A stretch of DNA of 64,000 bases. Source: Galeruca laticollis. Lineage: Eukaryota > Arthropoda > Insecta > Coleoptera > Chrysomelidae. Below are positions 53,327 through 64,000 of the stretch, piece after piece. Both the position numbers and the translations under genes were made by a program. Within the stretch, counting starts at the first letter, position 1, and each line of letters starts with the position of its first letter. The notes under the pieces are model-generated. The model worked only from the letters and a program-made list of their open reading frames with translations. It was not told where the DNA came from and did not search any database. The stretch lies in the NCBI GenBank assembly GCA_963921935.1, contig OY998179.1:61548222-61612221 (forward strand), given 5' to 3'.

Positions 53327-54720
53327 TCTAGATTAGATTATATTTAAACGGGGTTACAGTGCACTGAATACAAAGGTTTATTGTGCCCCCCCCTATCAGA
53401 GCTGTTCTCGGTACTACAACAGCTCGCCTTCCAGTTCCAAGGTTCTAATGAACTCTAGTATTTGGAACGGCTTTAACGAGGTTAGGTCCTCACTCTTACA
53501 AGTTTCTTGTCCGAAGCATTTCTTACGTTGGCTTGCAATGGCGAGGCATTCCAGAACTAGGTGATCCGGAGTTTCATCCTCCTCCCCACAGAATCTACAC
53601 TCGTCAATATCTGCTAGACCTATTCTCATTAAGTACTTCCTAAGGCGGCAGTAAACTGTAAGAAAGCCCGGGGGGAGATGTAGCTTATATTTACTGAGGT
53701 CCAACTATTTTTTGGATCTAGCAGTGTCAAAGTTCCACAGGAACTTTTTGGAATGTTCCAACCCGGAAAGGCACTGCCAGAGTGCTTCTCTTTCGGTTTC
53801 CTCTTCCGAAACTCTTTCTTGTAGGAGCATTTTGCTACACCACAGAAAGGCTCCGAGCCAATAAAGGGCATTTGTGCTCCTTTCCTGGCAAGTGTATTGG
53901 CCTCTTCATTTCCCGTGATCTTCGAGAGGCCAGGAACCCAGATTAAAGAGACCCTGTTATTCTTGCCTAATTCATCAAGTTTTCTTTGGCACTCCCATGC
54001 CAACTTTGAGTCAATGACATGGGAGCTCAATGCTTTGATAGCTGCTTGACTATCAGAATGGATCGATATGTCACATTTCTGGTAGTTTCTTTCTAGGTTC
54101 ATTTCCACGCATCTTTCGATCGCAAGTATTTCTGCCCGAAAGACGCTCGGGAAGGAGCCTAACGATAATGAGTATCTGGTGCTAGGCCCAAATACTCCAG
54201 CGCCTGCTCCAATGGTGGTTTTTTAATCATCCTTATACAATCTAATGGTGTTTGTTTTGAGAGTTTGGGTGGTGTATTCCCTTTACCAGTGTCTCCTCGT
54301 ATTTAGCATCGTGGTGAAACTCTTTTCGATGCTTACTTTCCTGATCATTTCGTCACTGGGAAGATTCGCTGATGAGATGTATCTTGTCAGTGAGGACCAA
54401 GCTCTCATTGCCTGAACCTTTCTTAGATATTCTAAGAATTGCCTCTTGGGCAGATGTTTCTATCACCAGATCTAGAGGTGTGAGATCTGTAATGATCTCA
54501 AGTGCCTTAGTTGGACACGTTCTCATAGCTCCAGTGATGCACACACAGGCAAGCCTTTGAACTTTGTCGAGGGTCTTCCTCGTGCTGTACTGACTTGCTT
54601 TTGTGTACCAAACTATTGTCCCATACGTAATTGCTGGTCTCACAATCATGGCGTACATCCATCGCATTATTTTTGGGTTACAGCCCCACCTCTTACAAGC
54701 TAGATTTCTGCACGCCATCT
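53327..54720 (-). pseudogene. LOA/R1-type LINE, copy C, inserted in gypsy element 2
   Basis: Minus-strand 3' part of the family seen at 15.1 and 23.8 kb. RT C-terminus 54718-54353 (RNLACKRWGCNPKIMRWMYA, KTLDKVQRLACVCITGAMRT), decayed RNase H start 54350-54110, RNase H end 54108-53629 (SDSQAAIKAL, LIWVPGLSKITGNEEANTL; His of VPGHSG changed to Leu), zinc motif CRFCGEEDETPDHLVLEC at 53600. The 3' end carries an AGATT-repeat tail at 53327. The 5' truncation is at 54720. Host gypsy sequence resumes on both sides. Confidence 0.85.
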
Positions 54721-56937
54721 ATCTAAGTCTACAATAAAAAAATTAGTCGATGGCGTGTATGTTGATGCTTTGGTGGATACTGGTAGTTCAGAGAGCTTTA
54801 TAAGTTCTAATATCGTTCGATCCGGAAATATTAAAAATTTTCCTCTCACTGGCTTCGTTTCATTTACTACTAAAATACTAGGATATTCTTCAGTCAAACT
54901 TAAATTCTATTGACACAACCATAATAATGTTAAGTTATTAACATTATTATGGTTCCAGTGAGAGAAAAATTGTCAAGAATTAAGTTATTAATTCTTGACA
55001 ATCTATGTTCTGATGTTATATTAGGTAATGATATTTTAAGTAAACACTCGTCTTTGGAGTTGAAGTTAGGTGGCAATAAATCTCCTCTTTGCATTACTAG
55101 TTTAGTGGCTGCTAAAGTTCCTGAAGCCAGTCTTTTCAAAAATATGTCTCGTGATTTCCGTTCTATTGCTACCAAATCTAGAAGATATTCACAGACCGAC
55201 GAAAAGTTTATCAAATCTGAAATCAAAAATCGTTTACAGGAAGGTATTATTGAAGAAAGTCGTTCTCCTTGGAGAACGCAAGTCTTGATTACTTCCCACA
55301 GTAATCATAAAAAAAGAATGGTAGTTGATTACTCTCAAATGGTAAATAAATTCACATTTCCAGATGCATTTCCACTTCCTAGAATAGATCAAATGATTCA
55401 GAGTATATCTCAATATACATTTTTTTCAGCACCGTTGATCTTCAGAGCGCTTATCATCAAATTCCTATCAAGTCTTCTGATAAACAGTTCATTGGCTTTT
55501 AAGCTTGTGGGCAGCTCTACCAGTATACTAGAATACTTTTTGGAGTAACAAATGGCGTTGCTGGATTTAAACGAGTAATCAATAGCATTATACAGTTAGA
55601 GGATCTTAAAAATACATTTGTTTATTTAGATGACATTACCATTTGTGGTAAAACTAAGGAGGAGCATGATTTTAACTTGGACAAATTCATAAAAATTGCA
55701 CAAAAGTACAGGCTTACGATCAATGACTCCAAAACGAAATTCTCTACTAAAACAATTAAGCCTGATCCAGATCGTAGTAAGCCTCTCATGGATCTTTCAG
55801 AACCCAATGATCTTCCATCTTTACGTAGGGCATTAGGTTTGTTTTCCCACTATTCTCAGTGTATACCATGTTTTTCAGAAAAAGTTCATCCTTTAACACA
55901 CTCAGAATTGCTTCTTTCCGAAACAGCAAGACAATCGTTCAATATTCTTAAGCAAGATCTAGCTTCGGCAATGCTAACGTTCATAAATGAAAATAAAATG
56001 TTGACTGTAGAGACTGACGCATCCGTTTTTGCAATAGCTGCGACTCTTTCCCGATCTGGCAAGCCAGTGGCTTTCTTTTCAAGGACTCTTACTGGTAGTA
56101 AGAAGAACTATTCATCTGTCGAAAAGGAAGCTTATGCGTCCGCAAATGGAGACATCTGTTATTGCCTAACTATTTTCAGTTGATTACCGATCAAAGAAGC
56201 GCATTTTTCATGTTTGATAACAGGGTGCATGGAAAGGTTAAAAATGATAAAATCCTACGCTGGAGACTAGAATTGGCTCCCTTCTAATACGATATCTTTC
56301 GTCCTGGTGTTTTAAATCGAGCTACTGATGCCTTAAGTCGAGTTAGTTCGTCCGCAAGTAATCTAATTAAGCTCTCTGAAATGCATGTATCACTATGTCA
56401 TCCTAGTATTACCCGCATGTACCACTGGCTCAGGTCAAAGAATTTGCCTTTTTCACTTCAAGAAGTTCGCAAAATAACAAGTTCTTGCCGCATATGCAAT
56501 GAAATTAAACCTAAATTTTATAAAGTACAAATTAGACTCATCAAATCTATAATACATTTCAAGAGACTTAATATAGATTTTAAAGGCCCCCTTCCAACTT
56601 CTTCCGGAAAACCTTATATGCTTACGGTTGTAGACGAATTTTCCAGATTCCCGTTTGCATGTTCTTGTTCTAGTACTACTTCTTCTAAAGTTATCAAGCA
56701 TCTCAAACAACTCTTCTTTCTATTCGGTACACGTTATATACACACTGATCAAGGTTCCTCCTTTATGTCCCGTGAAATTAAGTACTTTTTATAACTTCTG
56801 GGAGTCGCTACGAGCAGAACTTCTCCATACCAATCCCCGTGGAAATGGGCAGTGCGAACGCTACAGTGGGGTTATATGGAAAACGGTTAGATTGGCCCTT
56901 CAGTCTCGTAATCTTCAGATTAATCAAAGGGAATAAG
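54721..56937 (+). pseudogene. Gypsy element 2 pol: protease, RT, RNase H, integrase
   Basis: Protease at 54745-54800 (VDALVDTGSSESFISS, active Asp in DTG). RT from about 55200: EESRSPWRTQVLIT, KRMVVDYSQMVNKFT, then a frame change near 55420 before the SAYHQIPI block, FGVTNGVAGFKRVI, and the catalytic VYLDDITICG at 55620. RNase H: LTVETDASVFAIAATLS (56000), FFSRTLTGSKKNYSSVEKEA. Integrase: LCHPSITRMYHWL with Cys pair SSCRICNEIKP, then LNIDFKGPLPTSSGKPYMLT, YIHTDQGSSF and, after a frameshift, NPRGNGQCERYSGVIWKTV. The family resembles CsRn1/Mag-like gypsy elements. It ends abruptly at the mariner-type element at 56938 and does not resume on its far side. Confidence 0.85.
54917..55002. repeat. 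Two adjacent hairpins sharing the core TAAGTTATTA
   Basis: Hairpin 1: arms 54917-54933 and 54938-54954; hairpin 2: arms 54969-54983 and 54988-55002. Both arm pairs are exact and both loops are GTTA. They flank a 14-base spacer. Confidence 0.9.
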
Positions 56938-57299
56938 TACTGCTGACAAAATTGGAATAAAAACGGAATCCACAATCTTCGCGTAATTCCTTTTTTTCAA
57001 ATGGGACACCCTGTATGTGCTTATTTATTTTAGAAGAATACGTTGCCCACTACCGATATGTACACTCTTATTGCTATTCCCTATACCTATCTCCTGCAGT
57101 TTTCAAATAAATCATCTTTATACATTTTTGTTACAAAAAATTAATTTTTTATAGGCTATGTGGTATTAATTTATTAAGTTAAACATTGAACAATTATATA
57201 GATACTATCAAAGATGATAAGGCACTAGCTTGTTAATGCAATAAATGTTCAACTTCCAAACATTAATGGACTCTTTTAATCAGATTTTCATTAGTAGCT

Positions 57300-58113
57300 C
57301 TTGATAGTGATTCTCCATCTATTTCGGTAAAAAAGTGAAGGACTTTGTTTATCATATTTTCCTTAGTAATGACAGGTTCAGAGAATACCTTATTTTAATA
57401 TATACCAAATTTGTGGGGATCTTGATGGCCAGAGAAACCGACCTTTATTAGCTATCCATCTATCGTTAAATATTTCATCAAGCAATGTGCCTACTCCTCG
57501 AAGATTGTGAGCCGGTGCACCCTCTTATTGAAACCAAGCTTCGTTAGCCTCATTATTAGGTAAAGCGTGCATTGCTGGTACAATTACTTGCCGTAAGATG
57601 TTGCAGTAACGCTCTCCGTTTATATTTTCGTCATAAATCATGAGAGCGAATATCTTATTATTTTTCACAGCGCAAAAAAACATTAAACGAAAAGGATACT
57701 TGAATTTTACTATCCCATGTGACTTGAGGATTTTCGTCACTCCAGAAGTGACTGTTATGGCGGTTGAACAAACCGTTTTTAGTAAACTTCGATTCATCAC
57801 ACCAAATATTTTTTTTTGTGAAATCTTCATCTTCTTGGCATTTAATTAAAATCCATTCACAAAATTCTACAGGTCTTACATAATCTCCAGGATGTAAATG
57901 CTGAGCTAGTGTATACGGATAAGGGGTCCAATGATGTTTTTTTAAAATTCTGTGAATTGTTCTAGTCGACACCTCTAACAGTTTCTCACATTCCCTTAAG
58001 AATGAATTCGGATGAGCTGCAAAATATCCAAGGATGTCTATTTGTAAATCCTTATTATCGACATGGGTCTTGGGCTTATTTCTTCTACTTTTAAACTGAC
58101 CAAACTGGGAACA
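57300..58113 (-). pseudogene. Mariner-type transposase, main part
   Basis: Continues from the first exon-like part at 59567-59409 after removal of the nested LINE. 58113-57658: DLQIDILGYFAAHPNSFLRE, TRTIHRILKKHHWTPY (helix-turn-helix), then NIWCDESKFTKNGLFNRHNS with the first catalytic Asp. Frame change near 57710; 57830-57525 gives FRLMFFCAVKNNKIFALMIY and YCNILRQVIVPAMHALP. The second catalytic block is WFQ, TAA, EGAPAHN: a stop and Asp-to-Glu where QDGAP is expected. A truncated FLWPSRSP block follows near 57425. Clearly dead. Confidence 0.8.
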
Positions 58114-59399
58114 CACACACACCATCTCATCCGATGGGGCCTCAATCTGCTCTGATGACGTTGCTCTACCATTCTCTTCCTTGGGTTTTGCATGGAAGAG
58201 TCTGGCTGTCTTCTTTGCTTCAGGGTAGTGCATGCAATTTACTCCTTCTGCCTTCTGTTCTTGACGTTCGCGTTGGGTGTGTGTGTTTCGCAGCCTCTAG
58301 AAGGGGCAAATCCTTAGCCGGCTTACTACGACTAAGGACGACCTTAAAGAGTGGATCCACTTGCTAAAGCTGTCCCTAATCGAGATCCTGCTCATCTTTT
58401 CAAGGGATCAGCAGGCCCTCTCTTAGTTGGTTCCTCTTATTTCTTTGTTCTTGTTCTTCTACGTGTCTTCACTGCTGGTCGTGGTCCAGCTGTTTTTTTG
58501 GCCGTGGATGTCTGGCGTAGTCTTCTCGGGTGTAGTCGGTCAGCTTCCTCATCTGGACGTTGGGGTGGGTCCTCATTGCTTCGAATCTTTTTCTGGCTTT
58601 TTCTTCCATCATTTCTTGGATCGTCCTCTGGTCTAGCTCTCTGTGGATCTCCAGGTTCCTGATGTACCAGGGGGCGCCCAGGGCTTGTCTCAGGCTGATG
58701 TTCTGCTGGGCTTCTAGCTTCTTTTTGTAGGTCTTGGCGGTGTATCCCCATGCTGTGGATGCGTACAGCATGATTGGAATCAGGATTGCTCTGATGAGGT
58801 GGATCTTGGTCTTCAGCTCTAACTTGGATCTTCTTCCGATGAGTCCTCCTAGTCGTCCTCTTACTTTCCTGGTCTTGTCCACTACGTAGTCCACGTGGTC
58901 TTTGAACGTCAGCCCTCGGTCTAGAATGACTCCTAGATACTTCGCCTTGTTGGTCCATCTGATTTCGTCCAGGTTGTCTTCTGGCGTCTTCCTCTTCTTC
59001 CTGAAGAACACTGCTTGGGTCTTCTCTGCGTTTAGTTCGATCCTCTATGTCGTACACCAGTCGTCGATTCTATCCACGGCTTATTGAAGTCTTCGTGTCA
59101 CCATCTCTGGTTGGGTGTTCCTTGTTGCGATGGCGGTGTCGTCTGCGTAGAGGGTCATCATGGTGTTGTCCGTCTTGGGGATGTCTGCGGTGTAGATGGT
59201 GTAGAGTACCGGTGACAGGACTGCTCCTTGCGGGACTCCGGCTACCATTATTCCTAGTTCGGACCTGGTCTTCTTGATCTTGATCCGGAATCTTCTGTTC
59301 TTCAGATAGCTTCTTAATAGCTTCGTTAGGGCTCTTGAGTATCCTGCTTCTCTCATCTTGAATATCAGGCCTTCTTGCCAGACGCGGTCGAAGGCTTTG
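58114..59399 (-). pseudogene. Jockey-type LINE 3' fragment nested in the mariner-type element
   Basis: Flanked by an exact 9-bp duplication (CTGGGAACA at 58105-58113 and 59400-59408). Minus strand: KAFDRVW region at the 5' truncation (59395), AGVPQGAVLSPVLYTIYTAD, MTLYADDTAIAT (59356-59081), frame change, NKAKYLGVILDRGLTFKDHV, LIRAILIPIMLYASTAWGY, RQALGAPWYIRNLEIHREL (59011-58469), then 3' untranslated sequence ending in a short TG repeat. GC content is clearly above that of the neighbours, which suggests a different composition history for this family. Confidence 0.85.
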
Positions 59400-59408
59400 C
59401 TGGGAACA

Positions 59409-59567
59409 GTTGTGCAGCAAACGTTTTACAGTTTTATGATTTGGTCGAGGCTCTTCAGGATATCTCTCAGCAAACACACGGCAAGTTCTGGATACTATTC
59501 TGTTATACTCACCATGAATCATAATTAAATTTAAAAAATCATCATTTGTATATCCTAAATGTGCCAT
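59409..59567 (-). pseudogene. Mariner-type transposase, N-terminal part
   Basis: Starts MAHLGYTNDDFLNLIMIHGE and continues NRIVSRTCRVFAERYPEEPR, the N-terminal helix-turn-helix region of the group, up to HKTVKRLLHNC. At 59408 the sequence enters the LINE; the frame resumes at 58113. Confidence 0.8.
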
Positions 59568-59785
59568 TATTATTTTGTCAAGAAAATTAAAGGCAAACTA
59601 TTATTATACCTTTCACACAACGGCATACAACAAGGTGACTACTAATCATTAACAATAACTGACATATGTCTGAATATTCCATAGGCGACTTGATAAATTA
59701 ATTTTGTGGTGTCCCATTTGAAAAAAAGGAATTACGCGAAGATTGTGGATTCCGTTTTTATTCCAATTTTGACAGCACCCTGTAT

Positions 59786-61440
59786 AATAAAAAAAGGTAA
59801 CTTCACAGTGTCAACGATAAAGCGGTATGTGGTAAATAGTTCCTAAGAAATTTAAACTTTTATTCGAATTACATTAGAGGATATTGAATTTTATGTACAT
59901 GGTAAAAAAGTGTAATTTTCTTATAAAAAACATTACAACTCAAAAACGGTTCAAAATAGGTATAGGGAAGTATTAACAGAAAATTTTCAAAATAACATAA
60001 ATACTTCTAACATTGAAAAACTAAATCACAAAGTTATGTGCAACTTCCGGTATAACGGGAAGTAGAATGGTAACGGCAATATTTTCATTAAATAGGTCAT
60101 TATTCAAAACCCCTTCATGCCAATTTTCATAATTCAGATACCTTTAGTTCTCGAGATATTTCTAATTGACCGTTTATCTGCCGCACCCTGTATATATACA
60201 GGGTAAGAATTTAAAAATGTTGATGTGAGAAGTGGGTTAAAAATCACTAAAACAGATGGACTTATATGTTTTTATCATATTTGAGTGAAATTAAAGTGAA
60301 TTAAATATTGAATGGATACCTATGAATATCATTTATCTACTATAAATATTGAAATACTAAAGTAATATTCAAAATATTTACCATGATGTAAACATTTCAT
60401 TAAACAGTTCATCTTAACTCATATATCAGGCTATAAATCGTCATTAGATAATATAATCAGTTGTAAATTTGGCAAATACTTCATAAAGATTATCCAAAAA
60501 CCTAAAAGAATGAATAAAGATATTTAGATCATTATAATACATCATATTTAACGAGAATTTAGAACCAAAATTATCATTTTAACATTTATTATTACGACGC
60601 AGAGAACTGTCAACAAGATTTGAACGTCTAAATTATTTTCAAAGCATGAAATGCGAGCGACATAAATTCTTTGTCATAGAACTATATGTGTTTCTGATAG
60701 GTATATGAAGTGTTATGACGAGAAACAGCACACAAATATTTTAATTAAATAGAAATTTCAGTCCGAGTTTATAATAAATTATAATTGTAACATAATTCTA
60801 AAATAAATGGAAAAGAATTGCATATATATTTGATAGGAATTAGATTGTGTATATTTGTTTATATGATAATGGAGAAGTAATACATAATAAGAGGTTTTTT
60901 TTTTAAATAAATAGGGATAGTTTTTAGAGAAGTTGAGTTTTAATTAAGTAGATTAAATTATTTTGGAAATGAAAAGAACGTTAAATATCCCAATATAATT
61001 AAAAAAGATATTAAATTAAATAAAAAATCTCAGATATGTAAATAGTTGTAAAAAAATCTAGTTAGATGATTCATTTTTGTCCATAACAACGGGAAGAAAA
61101 AAAAAGTTTGTTGATTTGGAAGCGATCAGTAGTATATGGTGTGATATTGTTGAGGGAGGACATATGCAAAGAAAATATAAGTACAGTCTTCATATAATTA
61201 AAAGAAAAGTATAAAAAGAAGTTAAATAAAGTTAAAGAAGTAATTTGAGAAGATTTGAAAGATAAGTAAAGGAACAGAAGATAAGTAATTAAAATAGATA
61301 AAAAATAAAAACTATAGAATAATAAAATATACCTGAAAGCATCATTTAAAAAGATATTTAAACGAAAGAAACCAGATTGTGAAAGAAAAGAAGATAAATA
61401 AAATAGTATAAAGTATATGAAGAAAGAGAAATTCAAAACT
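59786..61440. other. AT-rich DNA with a mariner-tip motif
   Basis: No gene. CACCCTGTATATATACAGGGT at about 60185-60205 is a palindromic pair of mariner-type tips with a TA core. The stretch 60870-61440 is unusually A/G rich on the plus strand. Confidence 0.45.
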
Positions 61441-61542
61441 TACCTGGAGAAGTTGTGTCTAGTTGGAGTCCAGCGGGAGTAAAGGCAATAATACAAACGT
61501 TGTGTTATAGGAGATTGTTGGTGCCAAGAAGAAACCATTGTT
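61441..61542 (-). other. Possible first exon of a minus-strand gene
   Basis: On the minus strand an ATG near 61538 opens 32 codons (MVSSWHQQSPITQRLYYCLY) that end at a strong donor, CCAG/GTAAGT at 61441. No downstream exon was identified, so this may be chance. Confidence 0.15.
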
Positions 61543-62046
61543 CAGTGAATGTTAGTGTAGCGTAATTTTATTGGTTAACCAATTTAAAATTTTCTGATTT
61601 GGCCATTTAAAACAATTTAAATTTGCGTAAAGGTAATGTGTTTGTATTGATATATGTAGTATAGTTACAGTGTTTTTCATTGTCGTTTCAATACCCAATA
61701 TCAGAAACAGGAAATCGTTTTTCAGTTCATTTCAAGTGCCAATTCTAAATACAGGAATAGGTTTGATAACATAGGCGTCCCAATGTAAATTTAGACAAGG
61801 TATATTTCTTATTTTAAATCATAGATACAAACAAATAATTCTTTATTAACTTCATAAAACAAGATATTTATTGACAGAGAACAATGCTTTATGCCAGAAC
61901 TCAAAGAGAGCAAGGAGTACTCATGCCCGACTTTATATATTTACTCTGAGCTAAACAACATTTATTATAAATATATCGCAACAATTAATTTGAGCTAGCC
62001 GAACTAACATTTCTTAAAAAAAATAATAAAACAAAATATAAAATAC

Positions 62047-62049
<3 letters not shown>
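61543..62049. other. AT-rich non-coding DNA
   Basis: Nothing recognised. Confidence 0.35.

Positions 62050-62082
<33 letters not shown>
62050..62082. repeat. (AT)n microsatellite, left of the palindrome
   Basis: About 16 AT units; a similar run lies at 62833-62863, so the palindrome is flanked by AT runs on both sides. Confidence 0.9.
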
Positions 62083-62088
<6 letters not shown>

Positions 62089-62801
62089 GGAAATGTTTAT
62101 ATTCTTGGGTTCATAGGTTGTTTTAAATAATTAAAATACGATTGTATTTCACATTTTTCTATTGAAAATGGATAAAAATTTTAACGTTTCGCTTCTTCTT
62201 TGGAAGCATTTTCAAAATAATATCATTATAAGAATAAGGTACGATTAAAATATTTGTAAATAGATAAAAACATAACATTAGTAGGTTTTTAAAAACATTA
62301 ATAAAAACACAGAATTAAAATTGACGTACTCACCTTAGAATTTCAATGCAACGATACTATACGAGGGAAGTTGAAATGAGTTAATTAATCAGCTTATAGT
62401 AAATTTGACTCAAGTTTTTTATATCTTGTCTATCATTCACAGAATGATAGACAAGATATAAAAAACTTGAGTCAAATTTACTATAAGCTGATTAATTAAC
62501 TCATTTCAACTTCCCTCGTATAGTATCGTTGCATTGAAATTCTAAGGTGAGTACGTCAATTTTAATTCTGTGTTTTTATTAATGTTTTTAAAAACCTACT
62601 AATGTTATGTTTTTATCTATTTACAAATATTTTAATCGTACCTTATTCTTATAATGATATTATTTTGAAAATGCTTCCAAAGAAGAAGCGAAACGTTAAA
62701 ATTTTTATCCATTTTCAATAGAAAAATGTGAAATACAATCGTATTTTAATTATTTAAAACAACCTATGAACCCAAGAATATAAACATTTCCAATATTATA
62801 T
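62079..62801. repeat. Apparently perfect 723-bp palindrome, 5-base loop
   Basis: Arms 62079-62437 and 62443-62801 (359 nt each) around CACAG; comparing the arms by eye I found no mismatch. On the plus strand the right arm contains TTGAAAATGCTTC (62665-62677), a 7-base loop, GAAGCGAAACG (62685-62695): stem II and the GAAAC core of a hammerhead ribozyme in the layout known from Penelope-like elements, but with two substitutions in the CTGANGA box. The mirrored copy is at 62185-62215 on the minus strand. Confidence 0.9.
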
Positions 62802-62826
62802 ACAAATGGTTGAAGAAACTAAATGA

Positions 62827-62832
<6 letters not shown>

Positions 62833-62863
<31 letters not shown>
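62833..62863. repeat. (TA)n microsatellite, right of the palindrome
   Basis: About 15 TA units. Confidence 0.9.
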
Positions 62864-62870
<7 letters not shown>

Positions 62871-63277
62871 TATTTTATTACAAATTTGGTTATATAATTT
62901 AAATATATAGTTAAGTTATTGGGAGCTATAAGTTTGAAATAAAATTGTTCGGTTTGTGAATAACAACCGACTGAAGCTGATTAACTACGAATTGAGTCTT
63001 CTTAATTAATTGTCTCTAGTGTTGGCGATTCTAACCTAGTTTAAATGAAAAATGTCACATTTATTTTGAAATGGATATTTTTAATTATTTCGAGATGCTC
63101 TAAAACCAAGAGATACAAGAAATAGTAGATTTTGTAAATACAGAACGTCAACCATATAAAGGGGGGAGAACGTATTTGACCATTTTCAAAGAAGGGATGA
63201 GTAAGAATTCTTACACCGTTTTCGATACAATTACAGCAACTTTTTAAATACTTACATGAAATACTGATTTCAGTGCT

Positions 63278-64000
63278 GTGAAGCAGGTGAGAGCTAACCT
63301 AAAATCTATTTTGCAACTTACAACGCGAGCTTTTCTAATCAACAAAAATATCAAGCATCTAATCACAAACTGCCAACCGATATCAAGACGCATCATCTCT
63401 ATGACCCTCAAAGCCAACAGAAGGTATACTATGCAGATAATTCATACATATGCACCAACTAGTGCCTCAGAAGACACAGAGGTTGAACAGATGTATAAAG
63501 ATATTGAAAACGCCAGAAAAAGCACGAAAGCTAAATTTGTTGTCTGTTCAAGGGACTTCAATGCACGCTTGAAAGAGGATCCAGAAAACGTTGGTAATTT
63601 TGGATTGGCCAAAAGAAATACTAGAGGTGAAATGCTGCTAAAATTTCTAATACGGGATAGTCAACACCTTTTTTCAAAAAATAGCAAAGAGAAATTGGAC
63701 CTGGCAAAGCCCCGATGGTGTAACAAAGAACGAAATAGACTACATAATCTGTAACCAAAGATCAATCTGCAGAAACGTGTCGGTAATAAATAAGTTACAT
63801 ACAGGCAACGATCATAGGCTTGTAAGGGAGAACTTCTATCTTGACCTCCAAAGAGAGAGGAGCAAACTTATTAAAATTCCTAGTTTTCATACTATAGAAG
63901 TAATAGAAAAGAAAAAAGATGAATACCAAAACGAAATAAACAAGAGACTTGTAGTTACCGAGGAGCTAAGTATAGACCGATTGGCCGAAAATATAAAAAT
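63278..64000 (+). pseudogene. RTE-like LINE, endonuclease domain (3' partial)
   Basis: ISMTLKANRRYTMQIIHTYA then PTSASEDTEVEQMYKDIE, VVCSRDFNARLKEDP (Gly of the GDFNA motif replaced), VGNFGLAKRNTRGEMLLKFL, all typical of RTE endonucleases. Frameshifts near 63660 and 63720 lead to NEIDYIICNQRSI and then GNDHRLVRENFYLD, the Asp-His end motif. The frame continues off the window end, so the RT presumably lies to the right. Confidence 0.8.

Larger units (their letters stand above)
56940..59782 (-). mobile_element. Tc1/mariner-type element with ~75-bp inverted repeats, interrupted by a LINE
   Basis: Right end reads GACAGCACCCTG followed by TA (59783-59784); its reverse complement starts CAGGGTGCTGTC. 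The left end (56940, after TA) is the same sequence with 4 bases lost near the tip (CTGCTGACAAAATTGG). Inverted repeats extend to about 57013 and from about 59705. Without the nested LINE it would be about 1.55 kb. Confidence 0.85.

Noticed and set aside
58134..58662. Plus-strand frames of moderate length in GC-richer DNA
   Set aside because: Opposite strand of the Jockey-type RT fragment; no family signal of their own.
61071..61436. 121-codon minus-strand frame rich in Phe, Leu, Ser and Tyr
   Set aside because: Antisense of an A/G-rich stretch; hydrophobicity is explained by base composition.

Overview
This window looks like gene-poor, AT-rich DNA from a large arthropod (most likely insect) genome. 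Nearly everything readable is transposable-element (TE) sequence: Penelope-like, LINE (RTE, LOA/R1, I, Jockey and unassigned), Ty3/gypsy LTR, hAT and Tc1/mariner-type elements, mostly broken and often nested. Host sequence is limited to one CHIC-family ORF (13698-14135, minus) and two exons assigned to the kinase gene MELK (20849-21214 and 26862-27120, plus), separated by a 5.6 kb intron filled with antisense LINEs. No rRNA, tRNA, CRISPR or prokaryotic feature was seen.

Layout. 1-0.84 kb: C-terminus of a Penelope-like element. 1.5-7.4 kb: a LINE split by about 2.8 kb of other DNA, then a ~170-bp tandem satellite (7.5-8.6 kb). 9.7-11.6 kb: a LINE tail and a decayed DDE transposase. 13.7-14.1 kb: CHIC. 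15.1-17 kb: internally deleted LOA/R1-type LINE. 17.8-20.6 kb: 5'-truncated gypsy element with its 3' LTR. 20.8-27.1 kb: MELK exons with RTE-like and LOA-like LINEs in the intron. 29-31 kb: LINE ORF1 remnant, 140-bp tandem repeat, Cys-rich repeat-family fragment. 31.2-33.6 kb: multi-exon hAT transposase. 33.9-39.8 kb: a complete I-clade LINE with 13-bp target duplications and only one visible nonsense codon. 41.6-43.2 kb: Jockey remnant. 44.4-49.2 kb: a palindromic element with ~1 kb inverted arms, interrupted by a mariner-type element. 49.4-51.5 kb: gypsy LTR and gag with pol deleted. 52.3-59.8 kb: RTE fragment, second gypsy split by a LOA copy, then a mariner-type element holding a Jockey fragment. 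62.1-62.8 kb: an apparently perfect 723-bp palindrome. 63.3-64 kb: RTE endonuclease running off the edge.

Strongest candidates for something undescribed. (1) The gypsy element at 17.8-20.6 kb continues its pol frame past integrase into a region resembling the TARG1/OARD1 macrodomain (ADP-ribose hydrolase), followed by a CCCH zinc finger just before the 3' LTR. An LTR element carrying an ADP-ribosylation eraser would be notable. (2) The 44.4-49.2 kb palindromic element encodes a protein I do not recognise, with a stretch that loosely recalls replication-initiator proteins. (3) The 723-bp palindrome carries a degenerate hammerhead-ribozyme-like core of the sort known in Penelope-like elements. 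Several smaller fold-backs inside TE copies suggest inverted duplication by template switching recurs here.
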